NCBI GenBank assembly: GCA_017591395.1
Contig: WEDG01001391.1
Span: 62,001 to 126,000, forward strand
DNA from: Schistocephalus solidus
Lineage: Eukaryota > Platyhelminthes > Cestoda > Diphyllobothriidea > Diphyllobothriidae
Direction: 5' to 3'
Length of the DNA: 64,000 bases
Shown here: in pieces, positions 24,101-35,345 of the stretch
Position numbering within the stretch: position 1 is the stretch's first letter
Layout: each line of letters begins with the position of its first letter
The notes under the pieces: model-generated
Database searches by the model: none
What the model was told of the DNA's origin: nothing
What the model saw: only the letters and a program-made list of their open reading frames with translations
Position numbers and translations under genes: made by a program

Positions 24101-26889
24101 CCGAGATCGAGCGTCTTATGGCATTCGTACACCCGAAACATAAAGTGAATTATGATTATACATTTTTTCACCATCGGTTGTTTTCTTTTTAACGTGGAAA
24201 ACCGGTACCTGCTTTAAGTAGAGCCTGACATAAGAGGAATATGTAAGGCACTTAATCGCTACTACTTTTTTCACCTCTCCCAATCAGATAACAAAAGGGA
24301 CTGCAATATGTCACAATCGGGTTGTGGATATGTAAAGTCTATTAGCCTTCATCGCTCACGTTATTAACGGGTGCATCCTGTCGCAGCGCGTAGCAGAATA
24401 GCCCTAAATTACGTAAACGTCACTGCAACAAATACCATTTTTATCAAAACTATAACATGATAGATGGCGTATTAACCAACACAGGAAACTGCATTTGTTT
24501 TCGGAAAAATGAAATACTTACACTGATAATCAATCCATTAGCTTTAATCATGGCCAAAATAATCTGAAATACATTTATATCTGCATCTGGACTGACGTCT
24601 TGCGAGAAAAAATTCCAAAACAACGATGTCCCTTTATTTTCCGAGCCTCACCATCAGCCAGTAGAAACATGGACTACGACAGCAAATGTGACTGGATGCA
24701 TTAACAAACCAGATTATTTCCCCTCAGCTTATGCATGCAACATACATCCCTACTAATATCTGCTAAAGTAATTGTTGCAGCAACCATAAGTAGCTATCGC
24801 AGTCAAACTGCCAACCACGAAAACGAAAGCATTCCCCAGCTGGCAGCACTCCAAAGAAAAGTGCAAACAACATGTAATTTAAGCGAAATGCATAAAGCAA
24901 AAATTATATAAAATCTCTCGACTCTCCTTTCATGACAAACTTTACGGCTTATCTAGTAGAACAGGAGAGGAATTTAGGTTCAAAGTCTCATCATTCTATT
25001 GGTCCAGTTAACATGACTTCGCACACGTATATGCTTTATTCCAGCCAGGTCTAGGGTTAAACTGGATCTCCACTCTACCATTCTTTACATCTCCAAATGA
25101 AAATATTAAAATTAACCCAATATCGCACGAAACATGTGATAAAAATCACCTTAAACCCTTGGTATGGTTTGCCAATACGCACTCTCCCATATTGAATGCA
25201 GTCTTACGCCATGTTCCAGTAACAGGTATGGTAAGGGTTCGGGCGGGGTAGGATTGATATTAGATTTAGGAAGGTTACAGTTTGGAGTAAAGTTTAAATA
25301 AACGAACATTTAAACCCTTGTAATTTGGCGCTAAGAAACCTGTAGTAGTAGGGCGTCCGGATTTCTGGATCTAGCAAAGATTGCTGTTTACAGAAACTAA
25401 AAATAAATAAAAAATATTAAAATAACAGAGATAAGTTACACAGCGATCATTAATATCATGAAAGACGGTGTGGCCACCAGTGTCAGAACAGATATACAAT
25501 TATCACAGACTAAACAACCGGTTCTCTTAACAAATGCCCATTCTTAACTCCTATACGCCAAATTTGAATTGGACACGTCCGTCAAGGAAGCCATGCGTAC
25601 AAGACACTGATGCGCCTTTCAACCAGCACAGATACCAGCTTAAAGCCCCAAATTAATTCACAGTTCCAAGGTAGAGAATTGACTTGAACTGCGAGGTTTT
25701 CGACGCATTGCTGAATTCCAAATCGTTGCCCAAAGTGGATTCTGGTAAAGCTTATATTTCCTCAGAAAGCACACGAGCTGGCATCGAGCAAGAACGCATT
25801 CGTATTACCGGTGGATTTTTTCAAGGGCATTGACAAGTCGTTCATCAACCTGTTAACAGGTGGCCTTATTATTTATCACAGGAAAAAGCATCCAGTTTGG
25901 CTCAGGCCACCATGGTCATGTCTATCTGCCGCCAGCTGTGAAGGAGCGTCCAAGTGATTTTCCAGCTGCTATGCATCCGGCGCGCCTGGGTAAGGGCGCC
26001 GCAAGCTGAGCAGATGGCATAGTGCCCAGGGTCATGTAGAGGAGCGAATTCTAGACGCTGCAGTCATGCAATTAACAACTGAGTCTCTCCCATAGCGCAA
26101 ACCTCTTGGAATGCTTGCGATATGGCCTTGTGTGCAGGCCATTGCAATCTTAAGTCGGCCTTTAAAGTCATGTATGACGCAGCGCCGCGTTGGCATGTGC
26201 GAAGTGTAATATAGTTGTTGGGCATTTCGGTCGAGAACAAGGTGGACTAGAGTGCACGCAATGTCAACCTCTGGATACGATGAAAAATTTAATTCCCTAA
26301 GCAACATTTTAAATCAACATTTTAAATGTCGGTGTACGGTTTAGGGAATAAGCTTCCTACTGTATGGCGTAGAAATGTGTGTTGCCTGATGAAGGTACGA
26401 TATGCTCCTTCACTGCATGCAGGTGTGGGTGATAACTGCCAACATCTAAACGCCGGCTTCGATGAGAGACACGCTTAGTGACAAATGTCTGTTATCTTCC
26501 TTCCTCTTTTTCAACACTGCTACAGAGATGACCCCTGGATGTGTTTTGGTGACAAGCAACAACGCCAAAATACCACAGTCCTCCCAAAAGGCAGGATAAT
26601 AACAGACCTCCATCTACGCCTTCCTTATGGCCGGTCTGACCTTAAAGATAGATCTATTTTACTAAGTCTGTGCTTAACTGACAGTCACTCAATAACTAGC
26701 TAACCTTCAGTGCGTCAAAATGATCTTCTTAAACGGTAGACGTTTGTTAACAAAACAGGAAAATACAAAGTTCTGAAATCGTATTTCCTTCTGATCGTTT
26801 CTATTAGCCGTATATGCTGAAATTCTAAAGTATAATTTCGACCAGAAAATATTGCTTTGTAAGGGTGGTTATCATGATAAGTTTTCTAC

Positions 26890-27580
26890 AAAATTCATCT
26901 ACATTTAAATAACTTCAGGATGCAAGTTTTCGAACGCCTGTAAAAACACTAAAGTACTCATTGTATGCATTTTTGTCATTGATTTTGGCTGCCCTTGAGA
27001 ATTTAAACTCCAGCTTATGGAAAGCATGCATTAAAATGCACTTTTCCGTATGCATACGGTAAAAAGTTACGTTTTCGTCATATTATATAATGTAAAAGAG
27101 GCTCTACGACATTTGAAAAGAAGAGTAAAATTATGAGTTGTTAAACCTGTAAAATATTTATTCACAAAGCGTCGTATCTGCACATTTATTAATGCTACTT
27201 ATAAATCATACAGCGTGCAATATATCCTGTTCCTACTGGCCTAGAAAAGGTGCCAATTTCTTTGGACACAATTTATACAGCATCTAGTTTGACAACCCTG
27301 AATTCAAGTCTAATGACAGTTGAAATTTGAAATTATTTCGGCATGTAAAAAAGTGTTTTTTTAACCAAAAGGTACTCATAGTTCAGTTTAAAAAACGTGA
27401 AGCAGATACACTATTTATAAAAAGGGAAAAGGAAAGAATAATTTTCTGCACGTTCTCCTCTACAGTAAATGTAAATTTATAAGAACACTAAAAATCAATG
27501 GAAGAAATATTATTTGATAAGTAATCATTTATAAGCGAGTTTAGTTTATACAGGCAATCGTTCAGAATTTTGATCAAAAG
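26890..27580 (+). repeat. R2 dispersed repeat, copy 3
   Basis: Shares ordered short matches with 10870-11660 (see that copy), in the same orientation. Similarity is weakest in this copy and its ends are uncertain. Confidence 0.42.
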
Positions 27581-27857
27581 CTGGCGCCAGACATGACAAA
27601 AATACCCTGTTACTATGCTGTACTCTAATCAATATTACATTATTATTTAAATAATCTTTTCGAGTCGAAAATTATTTCAGAATTTCGATAAAATTTAACT
27701 ATCCATGCATATAGATATTGACAGTGGCAGTGGGTTGCTCAAAATTCAAGCTATGATACATCTTTTTTCCGTTATGCCTTTTGACTCACTCTTGATCCCG
27801 CCAGCAGCCGCATAACAGCTAGTACATTATAGGGAGCATCACCATACCAAAAAAGAT

Positions 27858-27993
27858 AGGGAAACTGGAATGGGCATTTGGGGTTTGAGGGATTTCATCA
27901 GACAACCATCCTCAACAACATCTATTACACGACCCTGGCTATGGCCAGCTGCTGAAGGCCTAAAAGCCAGAAATGGTCATGCCAGTCTCTCTT
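27858..27993. repeat. Palindromic element, second copy
   Basis: The left arm agggaaactggaatgggcat... (27858-27903) and right arm ending ...ggtcatgccagtctctct (about 27949-27993) are imperfect inverted copies. Layout and length match 3770-3895. Degeneration is greater than in that copy. Confidence 0.55.
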
Positions 27994-28009
27994 GTCTTTA
28001 AAGTTGGGA

Positions 28010-28170
28010 AAATTCCCATTAAAATATTCAAAAGACGACTTGGCGAGCATACGCGCTGCTTACGAGAACTTCTCTTCAGGCCAGTGCAGTAACGTTGTGC
28101 ATTGGACCTTGCTGTTATGTATTGATTTTCTGTTAATTCAAACTGCTGTCCATTTTCATTCGTTACTTGT
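28010..28170 (+). repeat. Repeat shared with 32690-32880
   Basis: Contains aaaagacgacttggcgagca then tacg...cttcaggcc and further on ctgctgtccattttc. The same blocks in the same order occur at 32690-32880. It lies at the 3' end of the minus-strand Penelope fragment, so it may be that element's tail or a neighbouring copy. Confidence 0.5.
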
Positions 28171-28899
28171 GTTATGCAAAGACGGGTTGCAGTTGATAAG
28201 CCCTCGCGAAATTTCTTGGTACCAATAAATCCTGCTGTTTACGCCTGCTTTAAAAACATATAATCGATAATATTCGTCCGTTTGTGTGGGTGGTTTGAGA
28301 GCTGTGCATAGGGGGAAGATGATAAGAAAGAGTGTGATAAGAAACAGCATGATAAGCGGCAGGGAGTGTTTGCTAGAGCCGTTCCAGGGGAAGGGGGACA
28401 GAGATGGCATGGAGGAAGGCATGCAGATAAACGGCCGTTGTACGAGGTTCTTTTGCGCGCACAAGACCGGCTTCTTTAACCTACTGGCATTCGCTTCTGC
28501 TACTGCTAGTAGACGTTGACCCAGTGGCTTGAGGTACTTTGGTGGGACCTTATAAATTACATAGAAAGCTTCGCTGGATTCCACAATATGTCCGGTGTCA
28601 ACAACATTTGCAAGGATGGCGCTTCTTAGCCTCTTGTATTCCCCTTTGTTTAGCCATGCTGGGAGGTGTTCTCTTATTCTTTTGGATAGGCGGCGACTCA
28701 TGCGACCAACTTTACTGGCCTGAAGAGAAGTTATCGAAAGCAGCGCGTATACTGGCGATGTCGTCTTTTGAATCTTTTTTTTTGGTACTGTTCTTCTGCC
28801 TATAATACTAGCCACCTTGCGGCTGCTGGCGGGAATCCAGAGCGGGTCCCAAGATACAACGGAACAAATAAGTCCCATAACCGATCGGTTAGCGCTCAT
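28156..28899 (-). mobile_element. Penelope-like element, C-terminal GIY-YIG fragment
   Basis: An open frame of 247 codons on the minus strand, without the reverse transcriptase part. Around residues 64-83 it reads VGRMSRRLSKRIREHLPAWL, the GIY-YIG pattern (YVGRTxRxLxxRIxEH) of Penelope-like elements. It continues AILANVVDTGHIVESSEAF and LLAVAEANASRLKKPVLCAQ, which holds the usual acidic residue. The first Tyr of the motif is replaced (SKVGRM). Residues after about 155 are probably tail sequence. It differs in sequence and strand from the remnant at 17050-18510, so two Penelope lineages are present. It is 5'-truncated, as is common for retroelements. A host gene is unlikely. Confidence 0.8.
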
Positions 28900-29168
28900 C
28901 TTACTTCTTTAATCTGTCTGATCGCTACCGATAAGACAACGAGTAGGGTTGGATGCGTCTTGGAGATGACGGTTAATAAGCTTAAAATGACCAACATAGG
29001 CTTCCTTGTCTTGACCAGTGCTTCCTGCTGCATATATTTATAGGGCAATTATTTTTTTATTAAAAGACAATTATGAGTGCACTAGGGAAACCTTTATTGA
29101 AATCCATTTTAAGAGATTCTATAAGTACCTAGGCTGAATTCGAACAACTCAAAAAGTTTTTCACTTAC

Positions 29169-29662
29169 ACAATGAGCAAGAAGGGGTACTTGGTGATGTA
29201 CATCTCATTGAGCATAGGCGGATACCAGAAGCGTACGAGAGCGTTGGTAGTAGCCGCTTTTGGACCTCCAGAATGCCCTTGGGCATCGAGAGTTTCAGGT
29301 GACCCCTTGGGGTCCAGGGTGACGCAACGCAAAACGCTGAAGGGGAACCAATGTCCGTCCTCAGGGTGCGCGTCTCTTGCGTCAAGGAGGAGGAATGGAA
29401 AACCGAGCCGCGGCTGATCAAATAGGCGCAGGCGCCGCTCATAACGAGGGTAACCGTGGGCTATCGCGGGACTGTTGCTGCTTGGCCGATGGAGGATCAG
29501 CTGACTCTTCATGGTCCATGTCAAAGTTCTTCTGGCTGTCCAGACTACGTTTGACCCTTACGAGCGGCTGCTCCGAAAGGCCAGTGTAATTTGCTCCTGC
29601 GGTAGACAGACTGATGCCTAACAGCGGTAGGTCATATCGTGTCCAAAGAAGTGAGGTTCCCA
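29169..29662 (-). CDS. DPP-IV-like gene, propeller-hydrolase junction exon (frame switch inside)
   Basis: Acceptor gctaatctttacag|TGGG and an excellent donor |GTAAGTGA bound 494 nt. The first part reads GTSLLWTRYDLPLLGISLS and then PLVRVKRSLDSQKNF, resembling the family's LPLYTLHSS...LRVLEDNSALDKML. The last part, in a frame shifted by one base, reads LVRFWYPPMLNEMYITKYPF, a clear match to the family's LWYKMILPPQFDRSKKYPLL at the entry to the hydrolase domain. Both frames are open together over about 29439-29524. Either one indel breaks the gene here or a short intron is present. A 61-nt GTAAGG...GTCAG candidate at 29501-29561 would restore the frame, but it has no pyrimidine tract and would remove part of the similar segment. 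About 100 extra residues separate the two matched parts. Confidence 0.75.
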
Positions 29663-31099
29663 CTGTAAAGATTAGCGCAGAGGTCACTGTATTAGTTTGT
29701 AGGTGCGTCTTTTCTGCGCAATTAATGTGTATTTAGACTATTTTTTGGTTGTCAAGCCAGCTTCTGTTGTTACATTCTAAAGCATTTTCCTGTTTTTGTC
29801 TTATCGCTGAATATTACTCTGAAACGATTTTCTCTTCAAAATGATTGTACCCCAGTTTATAAATTATGAAATGCCATTTTGAATAATGAGGCATTTACTC
29901 AGCTGCTTCTTTTGACTTTAAACAACAACGAAAACGCTTGAAAACTCTTTGCAATGTTTGCACAGGTCACTGAGAGAACGCTTTTCCTGAAACAATCGCC
30001 TCAAAGTCAAAAAAATGTACTTGCTCACTATAAAAAAACTCCTTGTTCCACATATGTTTCACTGACCTTTATTCGGTTGCATTGAAGAAAGAAACTTATT
30101 TGCAAATTAGCTGACAATTGTTGGAAAAAGTAGCAAGGGCACCGCCAGACCATCGCCGGGATGAATTTCAAAAGCTTTCAGCCTGTGTGCCAGTCTTTTT
30201 GTGTGAAAACAGCAAGGACCATCACCTCAATATTGCCGCTGCTTTCCTTGCGTGAGGAGAGATTGCTCCTCAATTCCAGTGGTCATTTTTGGTTGCTTTA
30301 CATATCTCATGTGTGTAGTCTGCAATTTCTAACATCGTCTGCACTCACAGGCACGAAGGTACCGGAAGTAATGCTATCAGCGATCCCCAGAGCAAACAGA
30401 TACTATAAAACCACAAGATTACATCGAATTTTATCACAGATACTATGCGTGTAAAACTGCACTGAGGACGCATCTTAAACTTCTGTTCAGCGCACATGAC
30501 TTTCCTCCCACTAGCGTAAGGAGTGAACCTTCCTTATTAGAATTAATATTTAAATTCTCTTCAATTATCGGGTGGTCACCGACTGCATATCAATTCACAG
30601 AGAAAAGTGGTATTTTCAGGACTGCGGGTGACTAATGCAAATCCACAACAGACGAATCCACCGTGATGCCAACACATCTTACGCACCCATCAACATTTCT
30701 CACAGTTCTTCCATGAGCGCGAAAACCAGAAGCAACAGCAGCAACAGGGTAGCAGAGACCCCTTATACTCAACGAGTCCCAGCCTATCCTGTTCTCATTG
30801 TCATCGCACATGCACATCACGCATCGGCCTCGTCGGTCACTTGCGAATCCATCGCACAGAAACTAGTGAACCAGTGCCATAAACACCAAAATACATCCAC
30901 CGCACCTGACTTACATGTCAACAATGCCCACGCACATTCACACATTACATGGGCCATTTATGTCCCATGCGTCCCAATAAAAACATGCGGTAGAACACCG
31001 TCGGCAACATCACAACATTAAATCTGAATCTCACATGATCGCACGAAAATCTACAAATAAATGCAGACCTGACTGAGAAGTAAGCACGATCCTAGCCTT

Positions 31100-32900
31100 C
31101 TTCTCAATGTGGCTCCTCAGCTACATGTGTACTCTGAGCTTGAGAATATCACGGTGCGATCAGCGCCGTAGCTTGGAAGGTTGCCAACTGATAACTAAAC
31201 CCAGACCTTACATTCAGTCCAATGTGTGTTGTGTGGAGTGGCTGACCCGTGGTCTGAGAGTCAGAATCCTAAGGCTACTTTTTACGAAACCTCAGGTTAT
31301 TCATATATGTAAGATGTGAGCCCTGTTGTGAGAAATACTGTTGCTTATTTTTGGGGGGCCAAACTATGTACCAAGTACGCGTAGACGAGGTCACCAGCAG
31401 CTGCGCCCACTTTCGCATCAGACAGCTGACCAGCTTGGAAAGTGGTCTGATTATGGGGGTGAAGGAAAGCGTAAGGTCGACGGCTCAGCACATTATCATC
31501 ATTATAAACAATCTGGCCCACTTGACGGTTCGCTAAAAGCTGCGGCTTGGAATGTTTTCGACTGTCAAGATAACTCGGACTGCATGGTCAGCTTTGTGTG
31601 CGTTTTGTGTGATGTGGCTGACTGGTGGACTGAATGTGGTCTTTATGGCACTTCCATTCAGTGGGATCCGTGCTAGAGTGTGTTGGCACGCCCAGGGGCA
31701 GTTCTGGCCACGCCAGCAACCTGCGTTCTCTCCCGCTTCCGGTATTTTCTGAGTCTGTCATGACAAAGGGCTAAGGTGAAGGAGGAGGAGGAGAATGTGC
31801 GGTGGGTGCAGCGCAAGTCTACTATCTGTTAAATCTAATCCTTGCGAAAGTCATTGTCCTTGCACCATGCTTCTGCGGAGCATACAGTGGACATCGTCGA
31901 ACTATGACAGTCGAACTGCCGTGTATGCGTGGAATACAATGCCCTCTCTTATGGCGTCTAACTCTACTTTGTATTCGGCACCAAGCCTGAAGATCTTAGC
32001 GGCAAAGGTCTGCCATTGGGATTAAAGAGCTAGAGAATAAAGGATATCCGGTGCCGGAAGAAGGAATAAGACCAGTGGCAAGTCCGATCGATCGAATGGT
32101 CATCGGAAGAGAAGAGCCGTCCACTACAAACTTGATGGTCAGAAGCGGTTGAGCTGTGGATCAAATGCTTTAAATGAAAAACTTACAAACTGCAATCAAT
32201 CAACGTACCAAAAATTGCTGAAAATACGGACGATGTCCCGAATTCCCTAGGATATTTCATTTGCCTAGCTGCCTGGCCAGGGCTTTGTGGTTGGGAGTGT
32301 GTCTGTGTGCGCGCAGTTGGGCATGTGTTACTGCCTCTTTTACGGGCTGACTTGTGTTTGCACTTGAGCATACTTTCTGCCTTCCATTCGTGTGGTGGCG
32401 AGCTTAGAGCTAGGTCCCCATATCATGGCAGCCATTGCCTCCAAAACCCCTCACCAATTAGTTGACGTGCTCAAAATGTCGACTGGTGCACGGAAGTGGA
32501 AAGGAAAGCCTGAGACCGACTTTGATATAAGTTCGCTTATGGAAAGTCAGTGCACTATTTGGCAAATTTATTTTACGTGCCTGTTATTTTTAGGGCAATT
32601 TGGTTTGAAGGAGGGCAATTGTCGGGACTATTGGGTCCTCTTTTGGAACTACAGCCAGATCGAACTGACTTCTTCTATTTCTTAAAGTGGCCTTAATGGA
32701 ATCCAAAAGACAATTTGGCGAGCATACGTTAGCTTTCGATAAATTCTCATCAGGCCTTTGCATTTATATCCCTGTGACACTAAGTCAACTATGCGGGAAA
32801 GTAGAAAAATTGTACGGTTGTCAGGGTGGGGGAGGGAGGGGGAAAGAAACAAAATTGCTGTCCATTTTCTGATCATTGTCAGAGGAATGGTGGCTGCCAG
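31100..32900. other. Less AT-rich block, likely decayed retroelement
   Basis: Base composition is visibly less AT-rich than the surroundings, with G/T-rich words, a gga-rich run (31780-31798) and several short open frames in different frames with no recognised motif. Its right end holds the 32690-32880 repeat found beside the Penelope fragment. I infer retroelement debris, possibly untranslated parts. No class can be assigned. Confidence 0.35.
32690..32880 (+). repeat. Repeat shared with 28010-28170
   Basis: Contains aaaagacaatttggcgagca then tacg...catcaggcc and ttgctgtccattttc. Blocks are in the same order and orientation as at 28010-28170. Confidence 0.5.
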
Positions 32901-33386
32901 GCAAGTTATTAGATGCGGGCCGCTAAATTGGTGGCTTTCGACGATGGTAATTGTGCTGCCTGGATAAAATTCAATGATTCAATTTCATTCTCTAGAACTC
33001 TGCACCCATATTGGACTATATCAGGAGTTTCTTGTCATCGGACTATAGAACGCAAAAAAATATAAGACGAGTTAGATGCTGAGTAAGTCTGCCCAAAGAT
33101 AAGCAAGTTCCTGTTGCGTCAAAAAGTTTCGTAGGTTAATGATGGCTTCTATCGTTCACCGAGATCTACTACCGTGATGGACGATGTGATAGTGAGCTTC
33201 TGAAAATCAGCAGTCCTTTCGTCTCACTAGCAAAACGATTCAGAAAACTCTACCTTTATGAATAATTGAGGCAATGTCCTGAAGAGTAATACGACAATCT
33301 CTAAACTATCTTAATGTAATCATCTTGAGGTCAGTAGCATGCATGTGAAAACAGTAAATGTTGCATAATTATAGTTTATTCCTCAC

Positions 33387-33835
33387 CCTCATTTTGACTA
33401 CTGACTGTGATTTTAACGACCGCTAAAGCATTCATTATAGGAGACTGTAAGTCATCAGCCCATTTGCAAGTTGGTACCAAGCTTAGACGCCGCTTGTCCT
33501 CTGTGTGGACCTCGTTTGCATTGCCCAGTCGTGTGACTTCTCCAGTCAGTCGGTTCCGCAACTCAGCAACTGGCAGTTGTTGCAGGTGCACAGGCCGAAA
33601 GTTCTCGTATCCTGTCATCCAGCGCATAGCAAAACGATTACCATCAGGCGAGACAGTAACCCATGCAACGCGCTGGTAGAGATTGTGAAGAGCGGAGTTT
33701 TTTTGTGCCTCTAGCTGACTCCGATCGGAAGAATTCGATCGTGGAAAAAGGGACAGCGGTGGTGGTGATTGTGGAGGTAGTTGGGGTGCAGAAGTGCATG
33801 TGAGACAATAGATGGTCTCCCGCTGGCGATCGAAT
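33387..33835 (-). CDS. DPP-IV-like gene, CxxC exon with Pro/Ser-rich insert
   Basis: A long exon (449 nt) with acceptor gttcctctgattaactgcag| and a donor read as GAGG|GTGAGG at 33386. It starts FDRQRETIYCLTC, matching the family's CLSC pair near the end of the propeller. A low-complexity stretch rich in Pro and Ser follows (QLPPQSPPPLSLFPRS), then VAWVTVSPDGNRFAMRWM, which resembles the family strand VSFS..AKYYQLRCSG. The part between the cysteines and that strand is longer than in DPP4. If the donor is not used, an in-frame TAA follows three codons later and the protein would end at 33376. I prefer splicing because the leftover base joins 29169-29662 in frame and the hydrolase domain continues there. 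Confidence 0.82.
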
Positions 33836-35165
33836 CTGCAGTTAATCAGAGGAACATGTATGTTCAGTGAAAATCCTTTTAAATTTGCCCTGGAAAGTAA
33901 CATCTGTCGTCATCAACTGAGTAGATCGATATTTTGCAGGCATTTCAAGAAAGTTGAAGCCAGGCTTCTGAAACTTTTGTTGTAAATTAATAAAATAAAT
34001 AGCACATCTCCCCGTTGTAGCAACTCTTCAAAAGCCCGTTCGTCAGATCAGCTTATATTCTGAGTCTGAAGCCCAATTTTGACATAAATGCACTTTGAAA
34101 AAAATGTCTTTATGCTGACGGTGGAAGTGGTCCTTATGAATGCGTTTACTTTAAATTATTAAATGAATTAATAAGGTGTGAAAAACCAATGAAAATAATG
34201 AATGCCACTGAACTGGCCTTTTTTTCGATCGTACCTTTTATGGGCAGCAGACGAGATGTGCATACAAACGCCAGCATTCCGGACTGATGGTAGTTCCCAA
34301 CAATAAATTTGCTAACTGGACTAAATAAGTTCTTCGTAATGGAAAATGCAATTCAGTATTTCGGTTAAGATTCTTTTTATTCTTGAATGATATGCATGCA
34401 TACCTCACCTCAAAAGGGTTTCCAACCCACAGGGTATAGAAAAGGTCAGCAATTTAAATTGAGGCGTCAGCATAATGCAGACTAGCTGACTTCGTTCATC
34501 GGATACAAACGTAAAGAAGCACTTTGAGAGTGCACTTTTATAGGAATGCGCTCCTTATGCGATTTCAAGCAAAGTAAGAATAAGGATCGTTTTAAAGTGC
34601 AAGTTAGAAACCTTTCAGCAGTAGTTTTCTCTATTTAGCCTGCGAACATGCCAAATGCTAAGAATTTGAACATATGAATACGAGCTTGTGGTGATGAAAA
34701 GTCTGAAGTCAGCTTGCGCATTTTGACCTCACCACACCAGAACAATTATCATTTCCAGCTTGTTAGATGATCTGAACGTCCAACAACTGAACTTAGTTGA
34801 GGTGATAATTAAACCTGGTCTCGATAGCCATCAGCAGGAGGAGACTAAGCCCACCTCAACAGAACTCGACAAAATGAACTGGGGCTTCGCAGGCTAAACA
34901 TAAGCATATGACAGTCGTTCTTTGTTAGAACAAAACCGGATACTTTAATTGTGCTTACCGAACCTATCATTGATAAATGGTGATTGACTTCTCACAGGGA
35001 ATCAAATATCTGAACTGGTGTAAGTAAAACTAAACCAATCGCAATTGCTGATGCGGACACTGGATACAACCAAAGAATACACTGCCTCGGCATTATCTGA
35101 TAGTGTTGCCTGCAAGTCTGAGAGTAAGGGAACTTAAAACAATGGAATGAAAACGTACAGCAACA

Positions 35166-35345
35166 AGGGAAACTGAGATGGCCATTTGTGGCTTGTTGAC
35201 CATCGTCATTTAGTCATATCCGACCCCAAACATGGAGGGATTAGGACACGAACCGCTTCATTTAGTTAGTAATTCAAGTAAGCTAACTCTCCAAAAGTGA
35301 GCCACTAGTCCAGTTTAGTGCCGGTTGTGAATGCCAATACTCACT
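35166..35345 (+). repeat. SINE-like unit with gggaaactg head
   Basis: The head agggaaactgagatggccat resembles the arm of the palindromic elements at 3770 and 27858. It is followed by caagtaagctaactctcc...agtgagccactagtcc, which on the minus strand reads like a tRNA A-box region (GGACTAGTGGCTCACT). I read it as a tRNA-related SINE copy. Limits are approximate. Confidence 0.45.

Larger units (their letters stand above)
16794..29168 (-). other. Long intron filled with retroelement debris
   Basis: Intron between 29169-29662 and 16611-16793. It contains the plus-strand Penelope-like remnant, R1 copy 1, R2 copy 3, a palindromic element and the minus-strand Penelope fragment. The part 21150-26800 has no recognised element. 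25700-26310 is less AT-rich and has a 91-codon open frame (26032-26307, minus) that I do not recognise. Confidence 0.5.
29663..33386 (-). other. Intron with less AT-rich repeat block
   Basis: Intron between 33387-33835 and 29169-29662. 29700-30600 shows nothing recognised. 30600-31020 is rich in C and A with many CA/CAC words. 31100-32900 is treated separately. Confidence 0.45.

Noticed and set aside
30635..31021. 128-codon plus-strand frame rich in His, Ser and Ala
   Set aside because: It follows from CA-rich low-complexity DNA. No domain and no splice context.
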